Of a stretch of DNA of 64,000 nt, positions 1 to 11,301 are shown piece by piece. The position numbers were made by a program, and so were the translations under genes. Below the pieces are notes generated by a model. The model was not told where the DNA came from. It ran no database searches and was given only the letters and a program-made list of their open reading frames with translations. Source of the DNA: Polytrichum commune (lineage: Eukaryota; Streptophyta; Polytrichopsida; Polytrichales; Polytrichaceae). The stretch's first letter is position 1; each line of letters starts with the position of its first letter. The stretch spans positions 22,247,501-22,311,500 of the forward strand of contig OX485805.1 in assembly GCA_950295325.1 (NCBI GenBank), in the 5' to 3' direction.

Positions 1-847
1 TATCTCTAGAATTGCCTCCATCTAGGTTCATAATGTTTTCTGGCAGTACTTGCTTACATTTGTTTGTAACATGATGAATGTCATTCTTCAAGCATTGCAG
101 AAAACCTTCTCTCTTATTCAAAAGTTTGATCCTCTTCAATTTTTGGGTGCGAATCTCCCTCTCCTCTTCCATGTGCAACACCCGAGAGTTTTCACTTGTC
201 ACAATCAAGTTCCCATTGATGGTGGTTTTTTGTTTATTTGGGAATTGGTCTTCTTCAATTGCCAAGTCTAATTTTCTATGTCTTGCACTATAACGTGGAG
301 GTGGTTGTAACTGAAGGAGGGTATGTAGCCTACACACTTGCCTTACAACCTTATCATGAGGACCTGGATAAAACCTGAGGTCTTGCTCCTCGTATATTTC
401 CTCTTGAGATTTTGATGGCAAATTCGAACTTTGAATTTCCCTTCTTTTCTTTAAATTTACAGCATCTTGAGCAACCCTAAAATTGGGATACACCGGCAAT
501 TGAAGGTGGATTGTGAGGTTAGGAACAAATGGGCCATTGTGACAACCTTTATAACGATGCTCCGACAATCTTTGCTTACTTGTGAATTCTCGACCACAAT
601 AGATGCAGAGGAAATCCTTTCGTTTTTTGCCAACATTCAAGGACTCCACTTGCACACGATTGGATTCAACTTTCAATTCGTTATATAGTTGTGGGGTAGT
701 ATATTGTTCAATCCAGAGTCCACCACCCATGCCAACACAATACCTAATCAATCCTTCTTTTGCTAGATTGGAATCAACTTTGAGCAAGGGATCCTTTGCA
801 ACTCTCAATACACCTTTGATTTTTTCTCGAGTACGAGTGGACCTCAT
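1..847 (-). CDS. C2H2-type zinc-finger protein, partial (runs off left edge)
   Basis: Reading the minus strand from the ATG at 847-845 down to base 1 gives about 282 codons with no stop, so the gene continues beyond the window. The frame opens MRSTRTREKIKGVLRVAKDP. Near residues 94-118 is a single finger, FLCIYCGREF followed by a basic stretch and SEHRYKGC: Cys-x2-Cys with His and His/Cys spaced as in C2H2/CCHC fingers. The rest is charged and low in hydrophobics, with a lysine/arginine-rich C-terminal half (KLKRIKLLNKREG). This suggests a nuclear DNA- or RNA-binding protein. I do not recognise the family; single-finger proteins of this kind are also carried by some plant transposons, so a mobile origin is possible. 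An uninterrupted frame this long in AT-rich DNA is strong evidence for past or present coding. Whether 847 is the true start or the edge of an internal exon is not known. Confidence 0.62.
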   Translation of the reverse strand, partial: MRSTRTREKIKGVLRVAKDPLLKVDSNLAKEGLIRYCVGMGGGLWIEQYTTPQLYNELKVESNRVQVESLNVGKKRKDFLCIYCGREFTSKQRLSEHRYKGCHNGPFVPNLTIHLQLPVYPNFRVAQDAVNLKKRREIQSSNLPSKSQEEIYEEQDLRFYPGPHDKVVRQVCRLHTLLQLQPPPRYSARHRKLDLAIEEDQFPNKQKTTINGNLIVTSENSRVLHMEEEREIRTQKLKRIKLLNKREGFLQCLKNDIHHVTNKCKQVLPENIMNLDGGNSRD

Positions 848-949
848 TTTCTCTCTCATATTTGTTTTTTTATCCAAAAACCTATGCACACATCAAAAAA
901 GGAAAATTAAATATATAATGACATTTCAAAAAAATTAAGCTACACACTT

Positions 950-2314
950 TATCGAAGCATTTTAAAATCCAAAGAATGACAAGCCATCTTGGTTTCAAAT
1001 CGATTGATTGATTGCTCATGCACAAAATCAACAAATATTTTGAATAAGCAAATCGGTAGTGATCCAAGCCAAGAAATACGATGATTGTATTTGCCAATAT
1101 GACATCATTGCCTTACTTGAGTATATTGCACATGAAACAAAGAATGGGTCATAACATAGTCCAATGAATGTAGCACAATCCGTTGCATTCACCTACACAC
1201 ACCCTTAAAAGTTCACACCACTTTTGCACCATTGCAAATTATTCCAAAGGACAATCTCACAACAATCTTTAGCTAAACCTGCAAATCAACAATTTAATGT
1301 ATTAAGCGCACATGTTTAATGTCCTTTCAACCAACCTCTCTTTGTAGAGTTTCATATTGAATCTTGTTTAAGGTCATACAATTATTTTTAAGCATATTTC
1401 ATGTAGCTTGTATTCCTCTCCCTATACAATCTCGATGTTATAAAAATTGTAGTTATTTTTGTGGCATGATGACTAGAAGTTGCAAAGGTGACTTGAATTG
1501 TGTTCCAAACATGAGGTTTCTTACCACTGAGGATTATATCAATCCCCTTGTGTTTTGCTATCAATTATCCCGTACCTACTTTGAAGAGATGTATAATCCA
1601 ATGGATGGCCACCTTACCAAACCCTTGGGCAACTCCTATCTGTAGCATGGGCATGAGGAATACCAACCAACGCATTAGAAATTGGTTTATTTCCCACATA
1701 GTGAAGATCATTGAGGTATGCATCTTGCATGGTGGAGTGTAGATGTGGGTGATGTGGCAAGTTACGAGATTTGGATGGGTAGGTTACAAGATTCGCAGGG
1801 CTGTGTTATGAAAATATGGTCCAAACCTACCATGAGGTTATGAGGTTATGAAACACTTACGAGAGGTTATGAGTTAGAGAATTGAACCTGTAAATTGGAA
1901 TGCATTGGCCCAAGTGACCACACATGCATACAATGCTCTAATATTGAGGTATTATAATTTTTGAAGACGTGACCAAAACACGAGATACTAGAAGGGCATT
2001 ACCAACATTAAAACAAATTTGCATCGCTACATGAAACATGTGCATGTGCATTCCATAGGAGCATAATGCATTATTCCATCCAAGTATGATATTTAACAAT
2101 AGAAGCATGACAATATCAACAAAGAAAAAACCTTCAACAATCATATTGCATGTTGTGACAATATTTAATTAACAAATTCCCAAGAAAAAACATTTTGAAA
2201 AGAAATTTCATAGATGATGCCACATCAACAGTCACATGTCTTTATCCATGCAACATAAATAAATTAGAAGGCAAATTCCAATTATACATATGCAACATTG
2301 TGTAAAACTCTAGT
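950..2314. other. Non-coding stretch, no gene recognised
   Basis: AT-rich DNA between the zinc-finger frame and a MITE. Only short open frames are present (up to about 93 codons) and none resembles a known protein or shows paired splice signals. No RNA gene was seen. Confidence 0.4.
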
Positions 2315-2322
2315 GATGAAGT

Positions 2323-2732
2323 CACGGGGAGGTCACTCCGTTGTAAAGTTGAACAACTACGTGCAAACACTTTACATGTAAAAAATTCTACTTTCTACAT
2401 AAAGCATCACCGAAATTGATCAAACTTTTATCAAATTTTTTCATGAGTAGATATACACGGTACCTATTACATAGTTAAAAATGGTCACTAAATTTGATGA
2501 TATTTTTTTCATAAAATATACCGTTTCTAACTAGAATGACGCAAATTGAACTAAAAACATTACTACAAAAATGAACATGACTAAAAATTTCAAAATAAAA
2601 TAAAATATATACTATCAATGCTTATGCATATGTAGAAGAAATATCATAAAATTGTCAATGTCATGTAATATAGAGGTAGCAAACTTTGTTCGCACGTGGT
2701 GTTCAACTTGACAATGCAGTGACCTCCCCGTG
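2323..2732. mobile_element. MITE-like element, 410 bp, with terminal inverted repeats
   Basis: The left end CACGGGGAGGTCACT and the right end (reverse complement) CACGGGGAGGTCACT match exactly. The similarity continues imperfectly through TTGAACA and ACGTGC for about 50 bp. Flanking bases 2315-2322 (GATGAAGT) and 2733-2740 (AATGAAGT) form an 8-bp target duplication with one mismatch, the length usual for hAT-type transposition. The interior is AT-rich and has no coding potential, so the element is non-autonomous. Confidence 0.75.
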
Positions 2733-3337
2733 AATGAAGTCATCATCATGGGCTATTTATTTGCAATTGATTTCATCTATCTACACTAAGATTTAATGCA
2801 TGCATTTTTTAAAGAATTTAAAATTGTGAGCATGGATAACGCATGAGTATGGAATGTGAGCATGCACACAATGGTGGAGGTACGCACGTGCTCCAACCTG
2901 AAACCCATCCAATAAGTAGTATGTTTTTTCACTTAAATGAGGAATATGAGGTGATTCATTCTTTGGGCATCATGTGTGATTTCCCCAATACAAAGATCTA
3001 CCCCTAAAATTTAAGCACTTCTTCGGCGGAGATGTGCAGATCATGGCTAGATGTCATCTTACGTTCATTTCGCTTGATGATGCAAATTGGCTTTTCAATA
3101 AATAAGGCATGTTCACACAAAAGCCATGAGGCCATGGCTCTTGAAAATCCTCGAATTCTCATTTAGTGAGAGTGTCACGAGCCCCCCGCTTTAAGTTGAC
3201 AAGAGGGCATTTTTGGACTACAACCCATAACATTTTAGTGAATGAAAAATCTACATGGAATCGCACATCACAAGTATGATAATGTTGGTTGAGATTGTGG
3301 GGAAATTTTCGAGGAGGAGGCCTAGAGCAACTAGATT

Positions 3338-3432
3338 GATCCTAGGGCAACTTACAAGAATGTGTTGGTAATTAAGTAGCTAGGCTCAATTGCACAAAAT
3401 TCTGCAATGGCAGATTCTCTTTTATTTACACT
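3338..3432. repeat. Direct repeat copy 1 (95 bp)
   Basis: Begins GATCCTAGGGCAACTTACAA and ends TTTATTTACACT. It is almost identical to 3501-3595, with one visible difference (AGTAGCTAGG against AGTAGTTAGG). The 68 bp between the copies are unrelated. High identity implies a recent duplication. Confidence 0.85.
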
Positions 3433-3500
3433 CAAATGCTTTCTTTGTAAGATGCATGTTGTCCGACAAAGGGTTTTTAGGAAACACCAAGTTGCAGATC

Positions 3501-3595
3501 GATCCTAGGGCAACTTACAAGAATGTGTTGGTAATTAAGTAGTTAGGCTCAATTGCACAAAATTCTGCAATGGCAGATTCTCTTTTATTTACACT
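3501..3595. repeat. Direct repeat copy 2 (95 bp)
   Basis: Second copy of the repeat at 3338-3432. It lies just before the tandem array at 3655-4135. Confidence 0.85.
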
Positions 3596-3654
3596 GGACT
3601 TTGAATCAGTCCCACAATATTTGCATGCATGTCCATTGTGGACAAGCAATTAAG

Positions 3655-4135
3655 CAGGTGCGAGTTCTGTTCAAGCAGAAACTCGTGTAGGCACAACGCT
3701 TTGGAATCTTGAATTGCTGATCAACTCGTCGTAATTGATGTGCGAGATTCTGTTCAAGCAGAAACTCTTGTTTGCACAATGTTTTGGAATCCCAGATTGC
3801 TGAGCCCGTCATAATTGATGTGCGAGTTCTGTTCAAGCAGAAACTCTGTTTGCACAATGTTTTGGAATCCCAGATTGCTGAGCCCGTCATAATTGATGTG
3901 CGAGTTGTGTTCAAGCAGAAACACTTGTATGCACAACGCTTTCGAATCCAAAATTGTTGGGTTCGCCATAATTGATGTGCGAGTTCTGTTCAAGCAGAAA
4001 CTCTTGTTTCGCACAATGTTTTGGAATCTCAGATTGCTCAACTCGTCATAGTTGATGTGCGAGTTCTGTTCAAGCAGAACCTCTTCTTTGCACAACGTTT
4101 TGGGATCCCAGATTGTTGAGCTCGTCAAAACTGAT
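3655..4135. repeat. Tandem repeat array, about six units of about 75 bp
   Basis: The unit reads roughly TGCGAGTTCTGTTCAAGCAG, AAACTC, GCACAATGTTTTGGAATC, CAGATTGCTGAGC, CGTCATAATTGATG. Units start near 3659, 3740, 3821, 3897, 3979 and 4057 and differ by scattered substitutions. The frames open on both strands here are repeats of the unit and not genes. Confidence 0.85.
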
Positions 4136-4284
4136 CTGCTTAGTTTGGCAGACTACGAGCCGCTAGATAATTTCACATAGTACACCACACAACGCAACTT
4201 AGTTTTGTTGCGGCCACTAAATTGTATAGTACAGGACCCAACGTCGTTGTTTTGTATTTGTTGAGCATGCAGCGGGCAGATTGA

Positions 4285-4998
4285 TCAGCCTAAGCAGTGG
4301 ACAGTGAGGCGCCCGTTCTCGCTCATGCTGATCCAACCATCTTTTTGTCCTTCCACGATCCCTCGTTGGACTATGGTCGGCATATCGAGTGACCTTTCCA
4401 GGGCTCTTCCCTTGAGTCCCAGGAACCCCAGGTCAAGAACATCCGGGGAGTTTTCTGCAACCCAATACGTTGGCCTCGGCTCGCTATATTTCCATTTTTC
4501 CTCTTCGGCCTGGAGTGCGAGCATGAGGCCGGGAGGGAAGACGCCCGTCTTCATCCACTCCGCGATGCATTGGTGCAGAAACTTTCTGACTGGGCCGCCA
4601 GATTTCTCGTCCGCCGCATGCGAAATTCTTGAAATGTTTTGGTTTATGATGGGCGTGTATTTGCAGAGAGGCGAGCTCATGTCGCAGCTCTCCGCAACCA
4701 CGACGCCGTGAATGAGCTTCATGATGCTCATGCGGCCGGCGGGGATGGTTTCCCTCTCCAAGAGGTATTGGAGTAAGTTGTACACTCGTTGAGCGTGCGA
4801 AACATGGAAGTGGGCGAGTTGCATGGCCATTAGCACCATGATCTCAACGTCGTCTTGCGTCAGTGTGGCCAGGTGGTGGAGACGGGAGTACAGTTTCTCT
4901 CGCACCCGCTGTTCTTGCGGGGTGACGAGCTCCGCGACGTCCGAGAACATCTCTCGGAGGAGCGTGGCGTCCATTCTATGCTGGCCCGCATGCTCCAT
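4285..4998 (-). CDS. Intronless protein of 237 aa, possible CID/RPR (ENTH/VHS-like) fold
   Basis: A single uninterrupted frame on the minus strand, of higher GC than its surroundings, running from ATG 4998 to TAG 4285. The first Met (MEHAGQHRMDAT) is chosen as start; Met9 is possible. Residues about 10-160 look all-helical: LTQDDVEIMVLMAMQLAHFH, then AQRVYNLLQYLL, IPAGRMSIMKLIHGVVV, and a late segment VRKFLHQCIAEWMKTGVFPP. That order of helices resembles the RNA polymerase CTD-interacting (RPR) domain, in which a helix pair ending near 'lpllYLiDsivkn' is followed by a helix leading to 'W...VFP'. This is my inference from pattern only; no motif is diagnostic. The C-terminal 75 residues are not recognised. 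Its upstream region is tandemly duplicated (5099-5550). It could be a lineage-specific gene or a retrocopy, given the lack of introns. Confidence 0.6.
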   Translation of the reverse strand: MEHAGQHRMDATLLREMFSDVAELVTPQEQRVREKLYSRLHHLATLTQDDVEIMVLMAMQLAHFHVSHAQRVYNLLQYLLERETIPAGRMSIMKLIHGVVVAESCDMSSPLCKYTPIINQNISRISHAADEKSGGPVRKFLHQCIAEWMKTGVFPPGLMLALQAEEEKWKYSEPRPTYWVAENSPDVLDLGFLGLKGRALERSLDMPTIVQRGIVEGQKDGWISMSENGRLTVHCLG

Positions 4999-5098
4999 GG
5001 AGACAAGAGATCAGGACTAAATGCGAGTCGAAAGGTGATTGAAATTTAATTACATGTTTCAATCCTCTTTGACGTCGACGGAGGAGGCAACTTTACAG

Positions 5099-5550
5099 GT
5101 CAATCAAGGATATATATTGTGCTGATCTCCACAACCTTTGCAATTGTGATTTGTATGCAATCGGGGAAACTCAGCTGCGCTCCACAATTCAGAATCACAG
5201 AGAAGCAGAGATAACTTCACAGGAGCGAGCGAGAGCGAGAGCGGCTTCTCTCTCGTCGACATGCCACTTACTTATCTGCCAGGGTTCTTTTAGGGTCAGT
5301 AATTGATTGCAAATTTGAGGGTCAACCAAGGATATTGTGTCGATCTCCACAACCTCTGCAATGTGATTTGTATGCAATCGGGGAAACTCAACTGCGCTCC
5401 ACAATTCAGAAACACAAAGAAGCAGAGATAACTTCACAGGAGAGAGCGAGAACGCGAGCGCGAACGCGAGAACGAGAGCGCCTTCTCTCTTTGTCGACAG
5501 GCCACTTACTTATCTACCAGGGTTAAAATAGGGTTAAAGGCAATAATTAA
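5099..5550. repeat. Tandem duplication of the upstream region of the 4285-4998 gene
   Basis: Two head-to-tail units, 5099-5319 and 5320-5550, share GGTCAA.CAAGGATAT, GATTTGTATGCAATCGGGG, ACAATTCAGAA.CACA.AGA, AGATAACTTCACAGGAG and CCACTTACTTATCT.CCAGG. Each holds a purine-rich GAGCGAGA/GCGAGAACG tract followed by CTTCTCTCT and GTCGACA. Because the neighbouring gene reads leftward from 4998, these units sit where its promoter and 5' leader would be. On the coding strand the GA tracts become CT-rich stretches of the kind seen in plant core promoters and leaders. Confidence 0.8.
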
Positions 5551-7363
5551 TTCTAGAAGCATCTAATGGCGTGGTTGTCATCCATTTAGTTACTAGCCAC
5601 TAGCGGATGATTTTCATGGAACTCGTTTTCATCCATCTCGACCACGTAAGCAGTATGCCTTAACATCCTGTGATCAGTTTGTGGTCATAATACTGTATTA
5701 TGTAAGGGTCTTGGTCATGGGACATAGTGTAAAGCAGACGTAGCCTAGGGTGTATTTTTGTTTGAGATTCAATGTTCGTAATTTTTTTCAAAAATAATTA
5801 TTTATTTTCATTTTACTTATTTTATTTTATTTTATTTTTGCAAATATAAACCAATAGATGTGTAAATTTTATTTTGACATGGTCATCTTATTTTTCATTG
5901 AGACACTTTATTTGGGATTTCTCGCTGCAAAATCGTGGTGACCACCAAATATAAGATTTCATGTCAAATTAGGTTAGGTTGTCTTGTGTTGGAGCCTAAT
6001 TTTAAAAGTTTTCTGAAACTCCTCAAACAAATGCACCTCCTCTTCCTTCACAACATATTTTAAAATGGAGAATGTCCATATGGACGGGCCGCAATCATAT
6101 AAGGATTTGATTAAGAAAAGTAATTGAATAACACCCGTTATCTTAGATGAGATTGTTGCCATCCTAGAATATGTCACACTTGTCCATGGCTTATTCACAA
6201 AATCGACCATTTAGGGTCCTGGTATTTTGCATTGGAGAAGTTCCAACATCCATGCAACATGGAATATTTTGAAGTGAGGCAATCAATTTTGGAGAGTGGC
6301 TCAAAGAGGTCAATGGACCGGACGAGCAAAGACATCCCCTCTCCTACATAGACTAATACAATGGGTAGTGCACCTGGTAGTATGCATGGATTACCCACTA
6401 CTCCTGAGAGAGTGCCAAACACTTCATCCACATCAGTGGCCCAAGTGACTTCGGATAAGCCATTAACCAAAGGCGAGTGTTTGTTGGCACAAGTGAAGAG
6501 TATGGTTGTTATGACAGCCATCTTGAATGCTTAAAGTGAGGCTCTTGACATTTTGTTGCATTGCAAAGGACTACATTGCAATGCGCCTACTTTAATTTGG
6601 TTATCTTACATTAAAACCAACCCTGAAAGAGGGTAATAGTTTGCGGGCAAAGAGGCTCTTCATTCACGCTTGCTCCCAAGGGGGTAAGCTTTTATATCTA
6701 TCTATCTAACTATCTTACGCACCCATTTTCATTACATAGATATGGAAATTTCTACCTCCTATGAAGTCAAGGGACCGTGTTTTTAATCGTCGATAGCCTA
6801 GGAAACCCACTCTTTCTTAGAGTAATTGTGCACCACATGCGACCGCAAAGTTGTGAAATTTGTATGCACCCTTGTTGTATATTTTAGGAATCCATATGTG
6901 ATTTAAATAGATTTACACTCTTTCAAATGTGAGTTGTTTTTATAACTAATTAGAAGCACTAATTCTTTGAAAAAAATGTATGGTGTTAGGGTATGTCCCA
7001 TGCAATAAAACGTCATGTAAGTTGTAACTCAACATTACTGTCCGTGCTGCTTATGTAGTGATGGGCCGAGATGCAAGCCTAGTATTGGTAGTTTCTTTTG
7101 GCTGGGGTTATCTAATGATCACTTACCTAGCTTAAACATAAAATGTATATGTGCAGGCCTATCATATTATATTATATTTGGTCAAACTAATTTATGTAAA
7201 TGAGTAATTTGAAGCTAGAAATAATTTAGATACAATATCACTTTGCAAATTTTTCTTTAATCATAGGTGGTCGTCACTACTGGCTCTTGACCACTCACCA
7301 TGAAAACAAAAATTGCACAAAAACATGACAAAGACAATGCAGTGTGATGTGACATGTTGTTTC

Positions 7364-7453
7364 TTTTCTTCTTCTTTTTTCTTTTTTCTTTTTTTTGAGA
7401 CAGAAGGCCGACAGGCCAGCGCCAAAGCACAGGAGGCAGTTCACCACCTGGCC
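7364..7453 (-). mobile_element. Short A-tailed retroposon (SINE-like), left-arm copy
   Basis: Flanked by a perfect 13-bp direct repeat GACATGTTGTTTC at 7351-7363 and 7454-7466. On the minus strand the insert begins GGCCAGGTGGTGAACTGCC, continues to CGGCCTTCTGTCTC and ends in an A-rich tail with G interruptions. Target duplication plus A tail is the signature of LINE-driven retroposition of a short RNA, here about 57 nt before the tail. The source RNA is not recognised; no clear tRNA A or B box is visible. Confidence 0.8.
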
Positions 7454-8319
7454 GACATGTTGTTTCAAAATACACTACATCATTCAATGGGATGGTTGGC
7501 ACGAGATTCTTGTAGTGAGTTGTCTTAATGTTTCAATTGTGTATAATTACAACATGTTGAAGTGTATGATAGGATCCTACAAGTGAATCATGTCGATGAT
7601 GATTATCATGACCATATTAAGACAATTGTATTGATCTTTGTTAAATTTTCATTGAATATATACATTAACATTTAGGACTTCTTGGTTTCTGATTATTTAC
7701 ATCATATTTCAATATCATATTACTTAGATGATCGATAAGGATTCAAATATTTCTCCAAAAACATAGATTTATTGAAAGTGTATTGACGGGTTCGCCCATA
7801 AAATTGAGTTAATTAAAAAATTTAGATTTTATAAATATGTTGAAGTTGCAATTTGTCAAACACTTGTCACTTGAGAATGTTGTGTTTCCCTACTCAACGT
7901 CTATCTAGTTTTCATATTTCCACAGTTTCATGCCCATGACCAATGGGCGACTTTGCATTGACTTAGGGCCATTGCACACATGAGCCAAGAGCTATGAGCA
8001 CAAAATTGCGAGAGCCCAAAAGAAGTGCCCAAAGGTTGTCCAAGACACTTCCAACATAGATAGTCGTGTGGTCATGACTTCACACTACAAGCTCCCAACA
8101 AGTAGTGAAACGATTCATTAAATTGTTCTATGTAATTCAATGCCCTATTAACTAAGAGAAAGTGAGAATATGAGACATGTATTTGCATACATGCCCAAGG
8201 AGGCACCTCGTTCTTGTACGAAACTACATGAGAAGTAACATAAGGTCCACTCTTAAAATTTGAGGCAAAAATAATAATATAGTTAGGTCTTCAATAGCCC
8301 TTGGTATATGCAATACTAG

Positions 8320-8320
<1 letters not shown>

Positions 8321-8353
<33 letters not shown>
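8321..8353. repeat. ATT microsatellite (mirrored at 13043-13075)
   Basis: Eleven TAT/ATT-type triplets in a row. The same length appears as ATA/AAT triplets in the right arm. Microsatellites change length quickly, so equal length in both arms supports recent conversion or duplication of this part of the palindrome. Confidence 0.85.
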
Positions 8354-8354
<1 letters not shown>

Positions 8355-9329
8355 GAAAGGCCATGGGGCTCTTCCAAAATGTTAGTGTTAGATTGCACAA
8401 ATCCAAATTCTAGTGATTGCAAATGGATCAATTGGGACAATTTAATGTCTATCTACGACAACATTACAATATGTTCTAGTTCCAAAGACACATGCTTGGA
8501 TTTGTATGATGAAACCGTACTATGATTTGTGTTGAAAGAGAATGAATAGGGACTCCATGCATTTGTTAAAGATTTGTGCATAGTTTATATATGGTATATG
8601 TTCTAAGGTTTTTATAAAGTGGTTGATGGTTTCACGAGGTAAGAGGAGTCATGTATCAAAGTTTCAAGCCATGTCAAACATACCAGCTAGAGGACATGTG
8701 CTTAGCTAATTGAATTATGTGTTGTTGGGGACAAAATCATGTTTCAAAATGTTGGGGGCATGATGTGGGCAATTGTTTAGCACATTTCAAAGATTGTTTC
8801 TCTTTCCATGTAACTGCTCTGGTAGCTAGCAATTAATGTGGGTGGTGAGGAGGTGATGAGGAGAAAATGACCATAACCCCAAGGTAAGTCAAAGTCTTTT
8901 AAGCTTTGTTGTGATTGGCTAAAATTATGAGTTTCATAACTTGCATGATTATAGAAATTTGAAACCTTTCATTATCATATCACTAACCTCTTTATGTTCC
9001 TTGAATATTGTATTTTGTAGCAATTTAGGACAATATTAAGGATTCCAACCACTTCAAGGTGTACTTCCCCCATGGAAAACTCTTCAAAACTCTTCAAAAA
9101 ACATGTGCAAGCACCTTCAAGGTCTACTTCAGTCTAGGAAACAATTGAGGAAAAACTCTTCAAAACCCCAACATATGCAAGCACCTTTTGGCTCTTAGAC
9201 ATTTACGTGAGGCCCACCTAGGGGTTTTCAAGTCTTAATGCTCGCTCACAAGTGCATCACTTTGAAATGTGTAAGAGAAGTGGGTGTTATGGTCTTTTTA
9301 ATGCTTAAAGGATGTGGGGTCTCAATATA

Positions 9330-10070
9330 GACATTCACATATTTACAGACACCCTAAATAGCATATATACCTAATTAATAACCACATACACCACCACTTG
9401 GATAAACTATTAATAGCAACAATTGTATGCCAAATATAATGGACCCCACACATAATTCACATACATAAATTACGGGCACAATCATGCATTATTGGAAATG
9501 AAATAGCTGACACACTAGCCAATGAAGGCACACTTATAGAAAAATCAACCACCACCCCACATATACACACAACACACACTACTCCATACTAGCTAGCAAG
9601 CGGCCCTACGGCCACACATGATGGAGCCATCCGTGATCTTCACACATTTGTAACAAAAGAACACAAAAACCGTGAAATTGAGACAGCCAAAACCAAATTC
9701 TCCTACGTGGACAAGTGGCTATCAAACACCCAAATAAATCAAAAACTATCCAACCACTTTTGGAAGAATGTAAATGTGATAGATGCCCAAATCGCCCAAA
9801 CGTTAAATTTAGATACGCCCAATACATGGGTAGCCACAAGATGAATATATTTTGGCCCCTCACACATCAAAACCCACCTCTTCTCAACATGCGAACACCC
9901 ACTCTTAGAAGGCCTAAGAAACGCTTGACATAACAAAGCGGTACACCTCATTACCAAGACATTGCAAGCTCACAAAAACACCCGGTTCTTCACACTGACC
10001 AATGCATGCCACCTAAATAACACACCACCTAAACAAACAATTCCGGAATGGCTCCTTAAATACACATGTA
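9330..10070 (+). mobile_element. LINE C-terminal fragment (RNase H domain), left arm, degenerate
   Basis: On the plus strand the bases near 9470-9540 translate to KLRAQSCIIGNEIADTLANE, the conserved end of a LINE-encoded RNase H domain (usual form 'vpaHsGi.GNE.AD.LA..G'). It continues with DLHTFVTKEHKN and YVDKWLSNTQIN, then, after a frame break, an RY-AQYMGSHKM region and NKAVHLITKTLQAH. Stops and frameshifts make it a relic. It ends at the inner boundary of the arm. Confidence 0.75.
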
Positions 10071-11301
10071 GCCATCATTTTCTAACATGATGAGAAAAGC
10101 CTTGAATAATCACATGTGCAACCTTCATACTCAGTGTGATAAAAAAAACAAAACAAGTTAATGAAAAGAAAGAAAGAAAGAAAGAAAACATGGATTTGGG
10201 TTCCTTGAAAAGGGTACTAATTGTACTCAAGTTTTCATCTCTAAGTTATCGACGACATGTGATGTGAACATGGGCTGAAAAAGAGTCTTGCCTTTCGACA
10301 TCAACATTTATGATGATTTCAAAACTTGAGATTATTGTTTAAGATTTTGTTAAACGTCGTGACACCAACATCCAAACATGTGGAAAATCACTCGAGTTGC
10401 ACATTCATACTACCCTTATGTGCATATGAATGTTTATGGGTAACGGAAATGGGACTCCCAACCTTAGATGATACATAATCTATGAATATGGCTTTAGAGC
10501 CTACCAATTTCATAGATCCCCAAATCACGCATTAGTCAGGAATCAAATGGTAAGACCCCATGAACCCTGTAGTAGTGATATATTCAAGGAGACAAGCGGC
10601 CGAGTCATTCCTAAGGTGAGCTTTATGTCCAACCCTACTTGCTATAAGGACCACAAGATATTACAATGGCAACTCTCCACGTGCGGAAGAAACTCAACCT
10701 CAAGATAGGGACGTATATTGAGACCCCAATACATAAAAGATAATACCCATATCTAAGTACCAACATGAATGTGAGCCCGTTGGCCTAATGTTGATCACAT
10801 GTATCGTGATGCAGTTTAAGGTGTTATGCCTCCTTTGGGAGGTGGGCGTTGCGGGTGCATAAGTAATCTCATTTTAGGGGGGGGGGGGGGGGTGTTTGTT
10901 TGTTGTCTAGTTTCTTTTTGTTTAGGACAAGGTACGTTAGGTAGTTGATGGCATTTTGGTGTATGTTTTTCACAAGAGTTTTAATGATGGATTTTGGGAT
11001 TTTCAGGTTGCCAAGTTTGTTGATGGAATGTTCATGTATGGCCCCTCTCACTCCGGCTGTGATGGTGATGACGGGGTTGGTTTGCCATCCCTGTTTTTTA
11101 TGGTGTTAATTAGTGAGTCACATTTGGTGTGTTTATGTGTGAAGGCTTGGTCGGAGAATCCGTCATGATATTATGTGCATTCAATGAATTGGACTGTGAG
11201 TTTAGAGGAGGGTGTTATAAGTGTTTGTATTCGATTTGGAGCCCAAATTATGCACAGGATGTTTGGTCTTAATTTGGCTTGGCATTGGCATGTCGTTTGT
11301 G
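10071..11301. other. Spacer of the inverted repeat
   Basis: Single-copy DNA between the two arms. The right part (10870-11301) is LINE tail. The left part (10071-10870) has a short GAAA microsatellite (near 10168) and no gene that I can recognise. Confidence 0.6.

Larger units (their letters stand above)
5967..10070. repeat. Left arm of a 9.5-kb inverted repeat (palindrome)
   Basis: The arm matches the reverse complement of 11302-15424. It starts AATTAGGTTAGGTTGTCTTG and ends TACACATGTA, with a 1231-bp spacer to its partner. Conservation is uneven. Around 7160-8770 the arms look the same by eye (8301-8525 and 12871-13095 translate identically, as do 7257-7502 and 13894-14139), while outer and inner parts carry many substitutions and small indels. 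The contents are old repeats: a short retroposon, an ATT microsatellite and, at the inner end, LINE RNase H sequence. No intact gene was found. Confidence 0.95.

Noticed and set aside
3606-4128. Overlapping frames with repeated 'NRTRTSIMTG'-type peptides
   Set aside because: These are translations of the 75-bp tandem array, not a repeat protein.
3655-4135. CRISPR-like regularly spaced repeats
   Set aside because: The repeats are contiguous diverged tandem units without unique spacers, in a eukaryotic genome.
8301-8525. 74-aa frame found identically at 8301-8525 (plus) and 12871-13095 (minus)
   Set aside because: Identity comes from the inverted repeat. The frame opens with a microsatellite-encoded poly-Ile run and has no family resemblance.
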